DNA from: Rhyzopertha dominica
Lineage: Eukaryota > Arthropoda > Insecta > Coleoptera > Bostrichidae
Length of the DNA stretch: 64,000 nt
Assembly (NCBI GenBank): GCA_025024175.1
Contig: QCXZ01000138.1
Coordinates: 1,550,002 to 1,614,001 of the forward strand
Reading direction: 5' to 3'
Shown here: piece after piece, positions 45,101 to 59,325 of the stretch
How positions within the stretch are numbered: the first letter of the stretch is position 1
How the letters are laid out: each line of letters begins with the position of its first letter
Notes under the pieces: model-generated
What the model saw: the letters and a program-made list of their open reading frames with translations, nothing else
Database searches by the model: none
Told to the model about the DNA's origin: nothing
Made by a program: the position numbers and the translations under genes

Positions 45101-47800
45101 CAACGGGTCCGCCGCCTCCTTGATGGTATGTATGTCAGCGCGTGTAACTGTCACTTTGGCAATTTTTCCACGATTATAAAATGCAAGAATGTCGTTGCGA
45201 AACTCCGGGATGAATTCATGACAAGACGCGCTATTAACAAAAGATCGTTTATTTTGCCATTTAGCACTCCTCTCGCTTGTAGAATACGATTTGTGCCTCT
45301 GAATGTGAAGGATATCCAATATAGCTGGCAGTTGATACCAATCAGCATGTGGTAACAGCAGAACGGAAGAAGATGCATGCGTGCACTAGAAGAATCTGCA
45401 AAGATTCAACAGTTTAATACGTCAGTTGTGTTTAACAATTTACTATTGCAATAGTTAATAGTGGGTAAGAATATTATAATAAGCATTTCATCCACGTGGG
45501 ACATTTTCGTTTGTGAGAGTATCGATTTCTTGCAGTTAGGAGAGTGACATTCAAAAATTGAGAACGATACGAACTATATTATACCATATAGGTATATGCA
45601 ATGACAAAGCAAGTTTAAGGAGAATCACGGATTGACTGTATGTAATGAATATCATGTATCGTGACTGCATGAAGTTTGTTTATAGGTAATGGATGAGTAA
45701 TAGTGCTTCATTTGCAGATAAATTGTTTTTGGTACTTTCAGGATCGGTTTATTTGAGGACCAAACAACAATAATATTAGTTAAATATGAGAGTTGTTAAT
45801 TCAATTCAGTGCAAATACAGACATCGTGCGTACATCATTTAGTTATGATAATTCAGTCTTCAGAAAGTATGTAATTAAAGGCATCTTGGCAAATTAAAGA
45901 TTAGAGAATAAATACTTCTTACTTGACATAACACGCAAAATTCTGATAAATCCGTACAACAAATTACACAAAAAAGTCAATCTATATAGATAACAAACTG
46001 AAAGCTAACAGTATTGGCAGGCGACACATCATGTTAGAACGTGAATCTGTATAAATGACAAATGACCTTTGAAAATCAAAATAACCAGAGGTCGAAAATG
46101 AATTCAATTTATAAATAAGAATACTACAAAGAGAGAGGATCAATTTAAGATGAGATTAAAAAATTACTGGTAGTATTAATCCAAGTAAGAGATCTGCTGA
46201 CCATTAACCTTCTGATTTCAAAACTTTCACGATATCCAATCTGGTTCTCTTAGTACAAGTATGTAAGAGTTTAATATTATTATGATTCCATGTAAGGTCT
46301 GAAAAATTCAAGTAGTCAACAAAAGAAGGAGTATTTGCAGCAGATTAAACACAACGAAAGTGTTGAATGAGCCTTTGTTTCTAACAAGGTGGAATTCTAG
46401 TTTATTTGGTGCTTTATAAGAAGTTAAAAACCAAACTTGCTTAAAATATTGGATACTTTTTACTGAAATGGGTCGCAATACTTTAGTAAAGGGAATAGTG
46501 ATGGGGCAGCTATTTGATAAATGAAGTTGTTCCCCTTCATCCTAGTTATTTACGTGTTTCTAATTTATACTGGTATATTATGTAGTTGGATTTACTTTGT
46601 AATATGTTGTATGGAATTGCCAGCTACGTTAAGTAAGAAATATCTATTGTCATAGTTGTTAACATGTGTTTAACTAATTTTATCTGCTGAAGAAAGTAGA
46701 TCGTCTTAAAACATATGCTTTTTAGCACAATTAAATGATTGCCACTGAACATGGAATTAAAGTTTCTTTTTGTTTATTAACAATATTAGTGGCTTATTCC
46801 AGAGCTATACAAGGCACTAAAAGGTATTTGAAATACTTTAAAGATATTTTAAATACTGGAAAAAGTATTTAAAATAAATAAATACTTTTTCTATTTAAAA
46901 ATACTAAATACTTTCAGCTCTGCTTATTACATAACCGAATAATTAATTTGTGCACTTGAGAACAATTAAATCAAATAGATAGATTAAAAAATGGAATCTT
47001 CAGAAAAACAAATTGGCTCTCTATTCCTTTTTTAGATTTGAAGAAATGCAACACGGTAAAATTGCTTGTATTATAATTAGAGCGGCTGATGTCCTTGTAA
47101 GTGATTTGTGCATTCATTCATTCATTCATATTGTTCAGTTGGTTTCACCAGCGACTTGCGTATCCAAATCTATTCATTACATTAACTTATTTTAAATGCA
47201 TTTGTTTTCCATAATGTTTATAATAATACTAAATTGGTTTTTTCTATGCAACATAGAAGCATTGTACACTGAGGACCATAGAAAAATATAAACAAAAAAA
47301 TTGAATTAGTGAGAAATACGTTACTATTTTAGTTTCAGGAATTATATTGACGAAGACGAGATAACGCAGAAGCGTCCTCGTTTTCACTTTTATTAGAAGT
47401 AAAAAATTAAGAGTGTAATGATTAGTATTTCTTTAGTTTTATCGATTTATAATGGTACATCTGCTTTAGGCTGAAATACTCTTTCTTTATACACTTTAGG
47501 ATATGTGACTATGTGAGCATTACCTAAAGGATCTATACAAGGTGAGCCCCAGACTTGGTGAAGGAAACGGAATTTATATGTGATCATACACTAAAAGGTT
47601 GATTTCCGAATTAACATGCTCGCATAAACAACGGCCACTGAAAAGGACTGAGCAGGACGCAGAGGTGTTAGTCGCGAGACATTGACATTTTGTTGAATTA
47701 GCTAATATCTCAGTTACGTCAACGGGGGAAGTAGGGGTAGATATATTAATAACCATAACCCTAGAGCACAAAGGACGATGAAAACAGAAAAGCAAAGGTA
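42200..47800. other. AT-rich gene desert
   Basis: No gene was recognised over 5.6 kb. It holds a perfect 29-bp palindrome at 43995-44023, AAATACTTT-type alternating repeats at about 46800-46920 and a (CATT)5 run at 47111-47129. Open frames at 45062-45378 on both strands lack features. CTGAAGAAAG...TTAAAACATATGC near 46687 resembles a decayed PLE terminal-repeat core. Confidence 0.45.
43995..44023. repeat. Perfect palindrome
   Basis: CAACCTACGTTATA is followed, around a central A at 44009, by its exact complement to 44023. It could be a transposon footprint or a terminal remnant. Confidence 0.8.
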
Positions 47801-47839
47801 TCAGAACCAGAAAACTTTAGGATAGAAACTATCTCGAAG

Positions 47840-48253
47840 CCTTTTAATATGGCGGAACTACAGATGACTCTTTCTTTCGTGGGAGTTCCAAAAGCTACAG
47901 GTTTTGATGGAATATATCCAGAATTCATAAAAAAAATCTGGGAAGTTTGGCATTGAACTGGTTATTAGAATTTTTCAATGACATTCTTATATCAGGTCAG
48001 GTTCCATCCGAATTTCAAAAGGCAAAAGTCACTAAAACTAAATCGTTTGAGAACTGGACATGGACGTTGTAACTTTATGTTTAACAAGTGGAATGATCAA
48101 CGTAATTCAGCTTGCTTTTGCGGGTTTGAGAGCGAAACCATTAATCATATGGTTACAGAATGCCCGTTAAAAAAGTTCCGTGATAGTTTCTCAATTATTC
48201 ATCAAGCCACCCCGGAAGTACTAGATTGGTTAGAAACTTTGGAGCCCCCATGA
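47840..48253 (+). pseudogene. LINE copy with the whole RT core deleted
   Basis: The plus strand reads TGFDGIYPEFIKK (about 47902-47940) and, in another frame, EFFNDILISGQVPSEFQKAK (about 47965-48025), which lie upstream of the RT palm. It then jumps directly to LNRLRTGHGRCNFMFNKWND, CFCGFESETINHMVTECP and VLDWLETLEPP, the C-terminal end. Both ends match the LINE at 7123-8700, which has about 1.3 kb of RT between these blocks. The join is near 48030. It is a deletion derivative, not a gene. Confidence 0.8.
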
Positions 48254-48259
48254 AGGCTT

Positions 48260-51200
48260 ATATACTGTACACTACTACTATTACTTTAAATCATTTCATT
48301 TTTATGTACAAAATTCACATTCTTTCTTCGGAATCGGAACACTCACAGATTATACAATGTATAAGCGTTATATATTAACTGTCAGGACGACACAGAGGAG
48401 TGCGTATAATGTCAACATTTACTAGAATATCTGATGCTTTAAAATCCAGAAATGTAGTGCCAAAAGTAACGAGGTGATCGTCTAGAGAATCAAATGACAT
48501 TTCCAAAATCGGTTAATACAATTTTTCTGAGATTGGTAGCTTAGAATACTTTTCCAGTACTCGCTGCCGATGTTAATATCTGTAAACAATTGTTGCGTTG
48601 TCGTTCATGGATCGTCGCATAAATACACTAGGTGACTCAGCAAAAAGCTGACGAGTAGGCAAGAAGCGAGGAATGATAGAAGTGATTTAATCGGTTATAA
48701 CATTAAATTAAGTAGATAAACTGGCGAGCTTGTGCTTTTTCAGATTTCGCTTTAATACGACCGGACGACAGGCGTTCTCATTGAACTGAAAACGTAATCT
48801 GAAACTGCCGCATGTGCGGGTAATTTCAGGACTACTAAGTAGTAAAGTCGGGTCACCTACGTGTAAAAAAATTTCCGCAAAGACTTAGGTAGTAAAATGT
48901 GCATTTTTAGCTACGTGTGGACAAAATGCAGTTAACTTGTAGTATAGGTCTGAGGGCGAGAAGAAACCATCTGTCTAGAGCATGTGGGAAAAGTCGGAAA
49001 TTCTAGGGAAAAAATAAGGTCTTTCGATTTTCTCTTTAGGGATGTGAAGAAATTGTCTTTTAGTGAAGTACTGAATAGAAATGAAGAACAATGTACTATA
49101 CCTTACACGACGAATATGTGCAGTGATAAATTATTGAAATCCAACACTCGAGACAAAAGCGGCAGTAAAGCCAGTTTGTTTCTAATTCTGTTTTATTTAG
49201 CTCACTGATTGACATAGGAATAACGAGTCATGGTAATATTTCCATTAGGCTAAGCTACCTAAATGACACTTTCAAATAAATTCGATTTAATATTATTATT
49301 ACTTCTAATTTTCTGTCGTTCTTTTGAATTACTGTATTTATACCGCCTTCTTTAGAACTTTAATTATATATAACTTAAATACGTTAGTTACTTTAAGCAT
49401 TTCATGCACATTATTATAATCTACACCATATAATTTAAATGAATGTCTTATCGCACTGCCCACAGACTTGGAGTGAATGGAGGTGACGACTGGAGATGCA
49501 AAAGTGTCACACTTTTGGTTTTTGTCACTTGTCAACGTCATCCCTTTTAATTTTGTATTTGCAGCTTTTTGCTGATTTTTACATTTTTCTAGACAAAGGT
49601 AAGAGTAGTATAAAATTAAATATTCACCGGAGTTCTTCCACGTCACGAGGCTATTAAAAATTGATACAAAACTAGGAAAACATGGTTGCAATAATTCTTT
49701 TATCCGCTTTCAAAATGTAGTTTATCCATATTGCATAGCTCAGATGAATATACAGATCGAAATGAGTTAGTTGGCAAACAGTTTGACCAAATGTGGGCGT
49801 GCCCTAGAACACCTGTCTATTATACTAGCTTGAGTCCTCCAATCAAACACTGGTTTTTATTTAACGTTACCTTGGCCCACCTTCGTTATTAAAGTCCGGC
49901 TTCCAAATTACTAAACAGCCTTCAAGGTGCTCCTTTATCTGGCCTTCTTCTATAATGAGTGCCAAAGAACCAATATTTTTGACACTAATAGACTGAATTA
50001 TTTCATTATTTTAGCTACCTACTTGATTTTAAAACAACTATACGTAATAATCTTTTTTTGCGAAACTCAAAATAAAATTTATGCCGATTAGTGTATGTAT
50101 AGCATATAGTAATTTGGCACTATTGGCAATCGAAAAGAAATAATTGTGAAAATTTTTCTTGACATTGTTGACACTTACAATTTTGATGTGAAACATTAAT
50201 GAAATAAAAAACTTATTAATATCGAATCAAAGGTATTAATAATGGTTCCAGATACGTCATACCTATACTGCCATTTGCAGTAAATAACGCAAAATATATT
50301 AGTACAGACACGATATAAATGAACGCTAGCTAGTGTAAGGAAAAAAACGTGTGTTTTTACATATTGCACCTTTATACATTGTTATAGTCTTAATGTAATA
50401 ATGCAGAAGAAGATGAAATTAGTGTTTGCTGCAATAGACTGCTAAAAGTAGAACATCGACAAGAAAATAATTAGATGCACAAAGTAGTCAAAGTAAGTAT
50501 ATACGTACAGCATACCGGCTACTCTATTTGCAGAAGGGTGAAAATGATTTCGATTTTCTCTAAAAATGAAGAATATGTTAAAAAGCCGAAGCAGTGTATT
50601 TCACATTCACTTTTTATTTACATAACAATAAACAATTTAATAAGTTTAAAAATACAGACATTGTAACTACAAATTCTTCCTTAGCGAATCATTTATTATC
50701 ATTTAACATACTTCCACTTTGGACAATTTAAAAAGTTTACATTTTTGTAATAAATCATCAAAATTAAACTATTTAGAAATTTTAGAGACATACAAAATAT
50801 TAAATGACCAAAATTGGACAATACTAAATGATTTTTGCAATTTCAGTTATCCCGTTCTAAATTTTTTATTTGAACGCCAATAATTATGTTGCTGGTTTGA
50901 AAGTAGTTTTCCATTTTTAGTCAAGATTGTTTGTTTAGATTCTTAGTTTCATTTTATAATTTTGACAATGTCATAATTTTTTCCTCTAATTTATAATATG
51001 GTACTGACAATGGCATATTAGCCGAAAGCGCTTTATCTAATAAAGGTATTGTGGATTTAATTTTGTGAAGTTATTTAACAAGAATTAAGTTAAACTTTTC
51101 TTTGTAAAGAATTTCAGCGATTCCTTCGTAATTTATTTGGTTCGTATACTTGTTAATGAACCGGTACCGACATTTTTTTTTGTTAATATTGTAACATTAA

Positions 51201-52630
51201 ATATAAAAGCAATGATGTCAATAGCTGATATATAATAAAGCACCCTCTTTCGTAACTTTCGAAATGCTACACTATAAGTTTGAAAACTGCTTTGAATATT
51301 TTATGTAATAATATAGATAAGATAAACATTTAAAACTAAATGATACAGCGAGTGTGTCAGTATCCTTAGTTTTAAACCCATTTCTATTACTTTACTGAAT
51401 TAAAACTTCTTGCACACTCCTCATGGTAATTATTGCCTTATAAATATGCTGTTGAAAGGTATAAAATAAAAACGTTTGCTTGTATACAATCTTTAAGAGC
51501 TTTTGCGGAAGAAGCAGCTCCTTGTTTTGAAAATACACTTAAAAAATGTTTTCACATGTTCCATCGATCAGGTTATTTTTAAGCACAAATGAGAATTGAG
51601 CCAAAGAGAACTTTGTAACATAGAGTTATTAAAAAAAACTTAGCCAAACCGGCGCTTGTCGAATGGAAATTTCTAGGGTTACATTCACCATTATAAAACC
51701 CCAAACTATAGATTGAGCAAAAAAATCCATTAGAACCTTTATATGTTCTGACTCCTTAACTACGGAATTTTAGTTGATAGTTGTTAATATGACTCGTTAC
51801 GTTTAGTTACTTTGTTAGTTGTTATTTTCTAAAAAATATACAATCTGTTTAATGAATGTACTTAAAAAAATAGATTTTGCTTTTTTGCATTGAGTTCCAT
51901 CAATATAGGTACTGTTTGTTATACACGTTTATGTATTTACATATTATATTTATCTAACAAAATGAAATAGATTATGTAGTATTGAGATGGATGCGTACGT
52001 GATTATCTCGATATATATTTTAATATCAATAGTGCTCTATTTATCAAATCCTTGATATACACAGCATGTATCTTACTTTATTTAACATTCAATGGCTAAG
52101 GTAGAGCTAGAGCTTGACTTGATTTGCAGTCAAGTAACTTGAACATCAAACTAAAGACTTTGCTGTTGTTCCTATGTTAAGNACAAGGAAACTGGGTATT
52201 GCGTAGGGAGATTAAGAGATNTTTGATGAAAAACAAGTTCCATTCTTATAAGACAGGTTTACTACATGAACTTAATGAAGATACCTATGACTGACGGTTG
52301 TAGTCTTGTGGGAATAAAAATAAACGTGTGAATAATGGTCTTAACTTCTCGCTTAACGTCATATTAGCCAGTACATATTTAAATAGAACTTTTCCTGTTA
52401 GATGGATTAGAGGGAAATGTTAAATTTATCTTCTTTAGATTTCTCCTTGTATTGGCACTGAAATAATAAAATTTGTGTACGTATAGACAATAAAATTAAA
52501 TTGCTATGAGAATTTATTCGTAATTGGTGGTTTCAAGCCACTATTGGCATATCAGTTTAACAAACAAAGGATTAAATTTATTTAACTTTAGTGAAATACA
52601 TATTCTTTGTGTAACCCAGAAAAAACCTAA
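48260..52630. other. AT-rich gene desert
   Basis: No gene was recognised. A 117-codon minus-strand frame (49691-49338) has no identifiable domain. A somewhat GC-richer passage lies at 49780-49990. Confidence 0.45.
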
Positions 52631-52639
52631 TTACTGCTT

Positions 52640-53040
52640 TGCAAGCTGGCGTCCACCCTTCAGCTTGTAACATCAAAGCAGGCTGTGGAACAAAGATCAC
52701 GTCGAACCTAGCGAATAAATTAGGTTACCGTGAAGGAGGTAGTTTACGACGCTCTGTTATCTTGATGTTCTCAGATAATTAGAATATAACTTACACGATG
52801 ACATTTAATTCAATTACACGATGCATTATCAGTGTTGTATGGAATTTGAGAACGTATTTGACTTTTAGAAGTGGTTCTTAAATTACGCCTTTCCCATTAC
52901 CTCACCTATTTGAAGGTACGTCGCGCCGTGGAGCATATCACTTTACCGAATGCACTTTTTAATTGGACCACGTTGCGACAGTGACACTGCCTTGAATTGG
53001 GTTCGACGTAAACGCGTGGGATACCGGAAAAATTGTGCAA
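52640..53040. other. GC-richer non-coding block
   Basis: CpG-containing sequence with ACGTCGCGCCGTGG (about 52919), two TTACACGATG-type repeats (52791 and 52816) and TAATT cores. No coding. A candidate regulatory element by composition only. Confidence 0.25.
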
Positions 53041-56000
53041 ACGAGTAACCTAGTAATGATAAAAACAACTGACTATTTCTTGTCTAGATTTAATTACTGT
53101 ACATGCCAAATTTGATTTGAGTTAGAACTTCTGTATAGTTATGGTTATCCCTTTATACCTACTGAGTGAAAACTCCTACCTTATAAAACTAGCCACTTTT
53201 TTCAGTACTTTGTTACTTCCCATACTTCGCTAAAGGTGCCACCCTTTCACCACTATTTCCTGTTCTTTATAATTCTAGGTTTTTGGTATTTAATTTGCAA
53301 GGTATCTAATGCATCCATACTCTATATTTGTTACTTACTTTCCAAATAATTTGCAAAGATTAATTATTTTTTTGTCTTTACATCATTATTTGACTGCCAT
53401 TTATCCTTCGTTCCTCTTCTTCCTTTACTTATTTCGACCAGCTAAAAACATCGTACCTGCCCTTTTTAACAATTGTGTTTAATATCCCTTCTACAATATG
53501 CCAGATATTTTAATTATTTTCGAGTGTAAATTCGTCTATTCCATTTTGTATTTCCTGGAATGTTTTGCAGCAAACAGATTGGAATACTGCGCTCGCTTGG
53601 GAAAATATTAAACCAAGAAAATTTGTGCCATTACATTGTATTTAAATAGCAATCACATTGCCAAATGTTTCAAAACAAAAACACGCATTTTACATGACAA
53701 TGAAATCAAAACCAAGTTATTCTAGACAACAGAAAATAAGAATCTTTAGGCGACATCATATGTTATGCTGTAAAAAATGCGCTTACAGACAGATAAATTT
53801 ATTTTGTGAATGTTTGCAAAAGTCCATGAGAAGATAAATGAAGATCTTTTTTTCCGATAGGATAAAACAGTTCCTAGTGTTCCTCGTATACCTGTATGTT
53901 AAACAGACGCACATTAATGTAAGCTCCATGAAGAGGTCTCAGTGACCTGATTCTACTACAATATGATTAAATAGCATGTGATAATTTTATTCCATCTTGC
54001 AGCATTTATTTAAAGGGTACATACCTTAGCAACGAGTACCAAAAAATAGTAACTAAGATAAAAAGAATGTATTCTTAATTATTTTCGAAGAACAATAGCA
54101 CAATTTAACAATATTAAGGAAAGGAATTAAGCGTAAAATGAAAATTGCATACCTAATCCAAAATTATAAAAAACGCTGAATATTACATCTCTCATGATGA
54201 CATTCGTAATTGGAAAAAAAGCAAAAATCAATCAGTACCTACATCACCACAACAAATTGTGAATGTGTTTGGTAAGTGTTTTAAGTATCGGTGAAAATTA
54301 CATTTGTGAAATACTGTGATATGTGTGCTGCATGTGAGTTGTGTCGAAAAGCTCGTTATTATTGTGTAGGTAGGGGAGAATGTATATGATTTTAAAATTC
54401 TCTAAGAGCAGCTAAAAAAATTGATCCAAATTTGATCTCGATCCGATAATGTGCCTACATTTTTCGTGGTGGACTGTATTAGCTGCTCAAGCTTTTCCTA
54501 ATTTTAATTGATTATTGCTATATCTAATTATCAAAAAATTTCCAAATAGTCCTTTATATGGGATGTTCGTAAATCCGGGATAAAGCTAATATAAAAAACT
54601 ATGTATCTATAACATGCTTGTCTAATTTTTTGGAACATTTTGAAATAATTGTATCTATTATTCTATATTCTCATGTTACTAGTCTACTAGTTTATTATTT
54701 TTCTTATCAAGAGTCCTTTACGTTAACTTTTTGCAATATTACCTACTATTTCAATTTATTTTGTAGTTACGAGTAACGAGCTTTTAGTATTGCAAATAAA
54801 ACTTCAGTCCCATCTAGAAAAAATCTTTTCGCAAAAAATGTACTACCACCATTAAAATTAATTTGTATATTCGTAGACTCTGTAGTAGATCTGTGATGCT
54901 GTATTATTGTGAGATTACGGAATACATGTCATCAGTATAATAGCTCCATGCTAACCAGCTTTAAACTATATATAAAATAAAAATTCTATATTTTTTTACA
55001 CTAAATTATGTTCTATTTTTGCATTTACTATTTTGCTTGATTTTTAATTAATTTCTCATCATATAAATGTACGTACATATAATGTTTGTTGGGAAAAATA
55101 AACATTATTATTATTACTTAAAAGGTAAACTTAGTTTACTAAAAAATGAGGCGATTTTTGCGTTCCAGTTCACGATATAGACGATTTGCTGCATTAAGGC
55201 ACTAAAAAGATGATTCAGTTTCATAGTAAATAATAACAATATCTACATTCCTGTTTTAATTCGCTCGATTTCATGATTAGATAATCCAACTCTCGCTGGT
55301 ATTTGGCCACATCCAACATAGATGGCGCAGTTAGTTCAATTAATGCTCGTCGTGTTTAACTGTGACTGCTAATGGCAAGGCAATTACCTTAATAAAGGGA
55401 GCTTGTAAAATGAATTAGTATTTGAAAATGGGTAAATGACAATCAGATCTTGCGGTCTAAACGGAATCTCACGCAATCCGGTACACTAGCATAATGTCTA
55501 TGCAGAACAAATGGAATATTTAATAATTAATAAGATTAAGATGTAGTCGTTGTAGGCGAAAGTTGTGGTACAGTGAATTGTATTTTTGGGACAACAACAA
55601 CTTTTCCTGTCATCTAATTAAAGTTTATAATATAGGCAAAGAGAACTGCGAAAATGGTGTATTCGCTACAGTGGTAGCAGTAGCACGTACAACTATTTGG
55701 ATAACAATCTTAGTTGTACGATATGTAAAGTAGGGATGAAAACTGTTACCCTTTTTAGTGAGAGAGGAAAAAATATAACCATACTAAGTCGTTATGAATT
55801 TTTTTAAAATACGGTAGGCGCGATACCTAAGAGGATGGTTATATTTGCTGAGATTGCAGCTGCAGCCAATTCATTAAATCAGTGGAATTTTTTATTTATT
55901 TATACTACACACTAGATTCAATATCATTGAAACTTGTAGTCTGCAGACATCATCTCAATTACCTGTACGACTGTAGGACACTGGTTACGCACTGGTCACT

Positions 56001-56565
56001 CGAATATATAATGGGATAAGTTATGGCAAAATCTGATTTGAAAATGACTATTTGCTTCCTATTTCCAACGTAAATATAGTTTTTCTATATTAGCATAATA
56101 ACTTCTAATCACTGTAGTATTCAGTTTTAACACTTGTCTTCCTTCGTACTCCTCTTGCAGATGCTAATAAATTTTTAGCTATGGTTGGATTCTTATGTTC
56201 CTTCATTTAACTCCAATCTGTTCTTTAGTAGTCCATGATGATTATTTCAGTTAACGAAGAATAGTTGTGCGTATTTTTAATTTGTGGCGAATTGCTTTTG
56301 AATACTAGGAAAACTGGCGGTAAGGAGTGCATATACTTGAGTAGCTCGCTGTCTTTGATGCACTGTTTTTAATATATTTGTTCCTCATCAAAAATGTATT
56401 CATGATTGTATTGATATTTCATATCAGCCTGTAAAACGCGGATACCTATTTTTTTTTTATTATCTAGTCATATGTACAGAATAGTAAGGCAGCCAGTACA
56501 ATAGGTATTCATAATTGCAACCTCTTTAAGGCAAATTAATCTTCAGAAACGTTGGCATTTTCAAC
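53041..56565. other. AT-rich gene desert
   Basis: No gene was recognised. A GC-richer patch at 55265-55500 contains GATGGCGCAG and CAATTAATG. A minus-strand stretch at about 56330-55930 has coding-like composition in broken frames but could not be named. Confidence 0.45.
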
Positions 56566-56569
56566 GAAA

Positions 56570-57400
56570 TCGATTTATTATGCACACAACTAACACCCAG
56601 CCGGCAAGGTAAATGTTATACCAATGCAAAACTTAATAGGATAATGCTCGGGTCACTGTAGTTAGAGTGACTCAACAAATTTTAACTTCTGCGGCCTATA
56701 CCAGTTAAAAATATTTAATAGCGTATCACGCTGTATAGAAGGTGAAGTCTCAATCACGGCTAACGCGGAAAGGACAAGGCTTTTGCGCGTGCAANGAAGA
56801 ATATCTGCAGGCATGCTTAAATAATTGAACCATGCTCGTGGCAACCCGTGTGTTCTAAAGGAGGAATTTAGGCCATCGCTTGTTCTGCCGTTAGAATTTT
56901 GAAACGCAATTTGCCCGCTGCCGCAAACGTTTTGTGCATTATCATTTCAACAATAGATCCCTTCTAAAACATTGCTGATGGAGACATTTTAGATCGAAAT
57001 AACCTTTTGCGATGTAGTGAATAAAACGAGGCATTCTGCACATTAGAATCTTAGCTTTACAGAGCATCTAAAAAGAACGTTTTGTTTCGGAGATAGAGGA
57101 TGTTTAACTTCGATTTTTTTCTTTCTCTTATCAACGGCGGAATAGGTTGAGATATGATGTGATAATTTTTGCAGATATTAGAAATCGACAACCCGAACTG
57201 TTTTGCTTCGACTACTGCAACTAGTCATCCCTTAGCCTTGGAAAACCTGCGCATTCTATGCGCTAAGAGTAGCCATCTTCTGAATATTCGCAAAAATAGA
57301 TGTTGTTTTAAACAAATACTCGAGCAAAGCGGTTCTCGACAATTTTCCATACGTCGATCATTCCTCACCGATTCATTATCAGATTAATTATCAAAATTTT
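56570..57400. other. GC-richer block with a short open frame
   Basis: 56570-56960 is GC-richer and non-coding. A 72-codon frame at 57169-57387 lies downstream. No family features. Confidence 0.3.
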
Positions 57401-58660
57401 TATCTTTATTTTGCTTGGACTAATGGCGAAAACTTGGGCCGGTTTTCTTGCACTATTCATACTAATTTCGTGATTGGTTTTGCTTCTGATAGACTAATGT
57501 TTAGTGTTTTTGCAGTTCTTCCAGTTCTTCAATAGGGCAATTAATTTTGAAGGATGTAGGTATTTTAAGTATTTAAGAGGATGTGTACAAATAAAATATT
57601 CACAAATATCAAATTTTTTTCAGCGATTTCAATCTCTTATTACGTATTCGTGAAATTAACTTTCGGTTATGATTTTTTGTTTATTTAGTAAGAAATTTTA
57701 CTTGAAATAGCTCTAAAAGATTTATTTTAAAAACAACCAAGTTGCTCGGCATAAAGAATTATCGTTAAAAGCTTTTAAGAGAGAGGAAAACCAAAAGAGG
57801 GAAGAGAATACGAGTAGAATAGAATATTACTACAAAAGGAGGGGTATAGCAAATTTCCACAAAGCAGTCAAAGGGCAAAGACAAGAAGAATGAAGAATCC
57901 GCGAACGAAATACAGGGAAACGGAAAATAATATTTGTTTACTAATAATTATAGTTGAACGTGTATGGCAATGTATAGCAATAATTAAAATGGAAACCTTA
58001 AAGTTAGGTTTAGGTAGAGAAGATTGACAAATGACAACAAATCAAATTTACGAAGGAAAATGTTGGTTGCTACTTACTATAAGTAGCAACCGCTACTGTT
58101 TTTGTCGTTTTCAAGAAATCTTACGATTCTACACTGAGGAATAATAATACAATGTGATAAATGGCTAATACTCTTGATATATTACTACTATTATTGAAAA
58201 ATTTGCTGGAGTTAAGGCAATTGTGCAAAACGTATAAGCGCATACAATATCACAGTGAAACAGGCTATAAACGCGCATTAACCAAAAATTAACGCACGCG
58301 GTTCTTGAAGATGATGATTTAACCACTTAAATCTGGTAGGTAACTGATCTGACTCGTTGAAAACTCCGTTGGAAAGGAAGAGCTACCTCTCCTTGGCTCT
58401 GTAAGTGCCCCTTAACAGCTTAACAGTATCCAAGAAGCCAGACTCATTGGATAAGTCGGTTGTCTTATATTAGGCAGGGGGCTAGATGGTTGTAGCATGT
58501 ATTAGTTAAGTGTTTTGCATAGGNAACTCATCTACGTTGACCACACAGCTTGCTAAGGACACACATGTCAGACAATCGTCAGTTGTTCGAATATTAAAAA
58601 AAAAGAACAAATAAGAAGCTTATAACGTTTACATTACTAAGAGTTAAAAAAAAGGTGATC
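57401..58660. other. Gene-free stretch
   Basis: Purine-rich at 57780-57930. A perfect hairpin, GGTTGCTACTT (58065-58075) with AAGTAGCAACC (58081-58091), spaced by ACTAT. Confidence 0.5.
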
Positions 58661-58669
58661 CTGACAGAA

Positions 58670-59325
58670 GAAGTAAGCACTTTTGTGCGACGATGATGCA
58701 AAGTAGATTATATTTTCTAGTGAAAATCTTCAGTGGACGATGCAGCAACATGTATACGAGTAGTATCCTTTGGTACTAAATTGGTGAGCCAGTATTATTG
58801 GACAACATACTTCATAAGTGGAATGTAACAGTAGACATCTACCCAAAATTATTGCATGCTATCCGACATTGTACATTTATTTCCGATGAGGATTGACGAT
58901 TGACATTGTTTTATGGTAACGTTTCGAAACTGTATTTACTTCTTCTTCAGGGCTAAAAGTAATGTATTGTATTCCCTTTAGAACTGGAGAAGAAACAGAT
59001 ACAGCTTCGAAACGTTACCATAAAATTCATTGTGCAATTGTCTCTTATGATGAACACAACAACAACGTTTTTAACGATTTTAGATATACATTTCTGTATT
59101 TGCATAATATTTTGTCAGGTTGATGGATAGGACATCAAGAAACTATTGAATGCCCTGCAAAATCGCTTGGTATAAGTCCGCCAGATTTTTTTCGTCTGGG
59201 GTCATTTAAAAAGTAATGTGTTTAAGATGAAACCACGAAATTTGCAACAGCTGGAAATGAGAATCTAACACGAAATTCTAAAACGTAAACAAATAGACTG
59301 GTATTGAAATGCGTTGACATAGAAA
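58670..59325 (+). pseudogene. Mariner-like transposase relic with nested foldback
   Basis: The clear part is the third catalytic block at about 59125-59190: WIGHQETIECPAKSLGISPP then DFFRLGSFKK, followed by a tail of LQQLEMRI-like residues. Upstream of a nested inverted repeat (58905-59025), fragments such as SSENLQWTMQQHV and PVLLDNILHKWNVTVDIYPK (about 58720-58850) fit the middle of the same family. The interruption falls between the second and third catalytic blocks. Confidence 0.65.
58905..59025. repeat. Foldback nested in the mariner relic
   Basis: TTTTATGGTAACGTTTCGAA (about 58909-58928) is repeated inverted at about 59004-59024. The minus strand reads CTGAAGA...GAAACGTTACC and the plus strand CTGGAGA...GAAACGTTACC, the same core as in the 15.5 kb foldback. 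A clear target duplication was not found here. Confidence 0.6.

Noticed and set aside
46800..46920. AAATACTTT alternating segment as a MITE
   Set aside because: The inverted matches are short and AT-only, no target duplication was found, and simple-sequence drift explains it.
49338..49691. 117-codon minus-strand frame as a gene
   Set aside because: No recognisable motif, no splice or signal context, and an AT-rich chance frame of this length is possible in 64 kb.
55930..56330. Minus-strand stretch with coding-like composition, possibly a LINE 3' end
   Set aside because: I could not match it to any RT or gag block with confidence.
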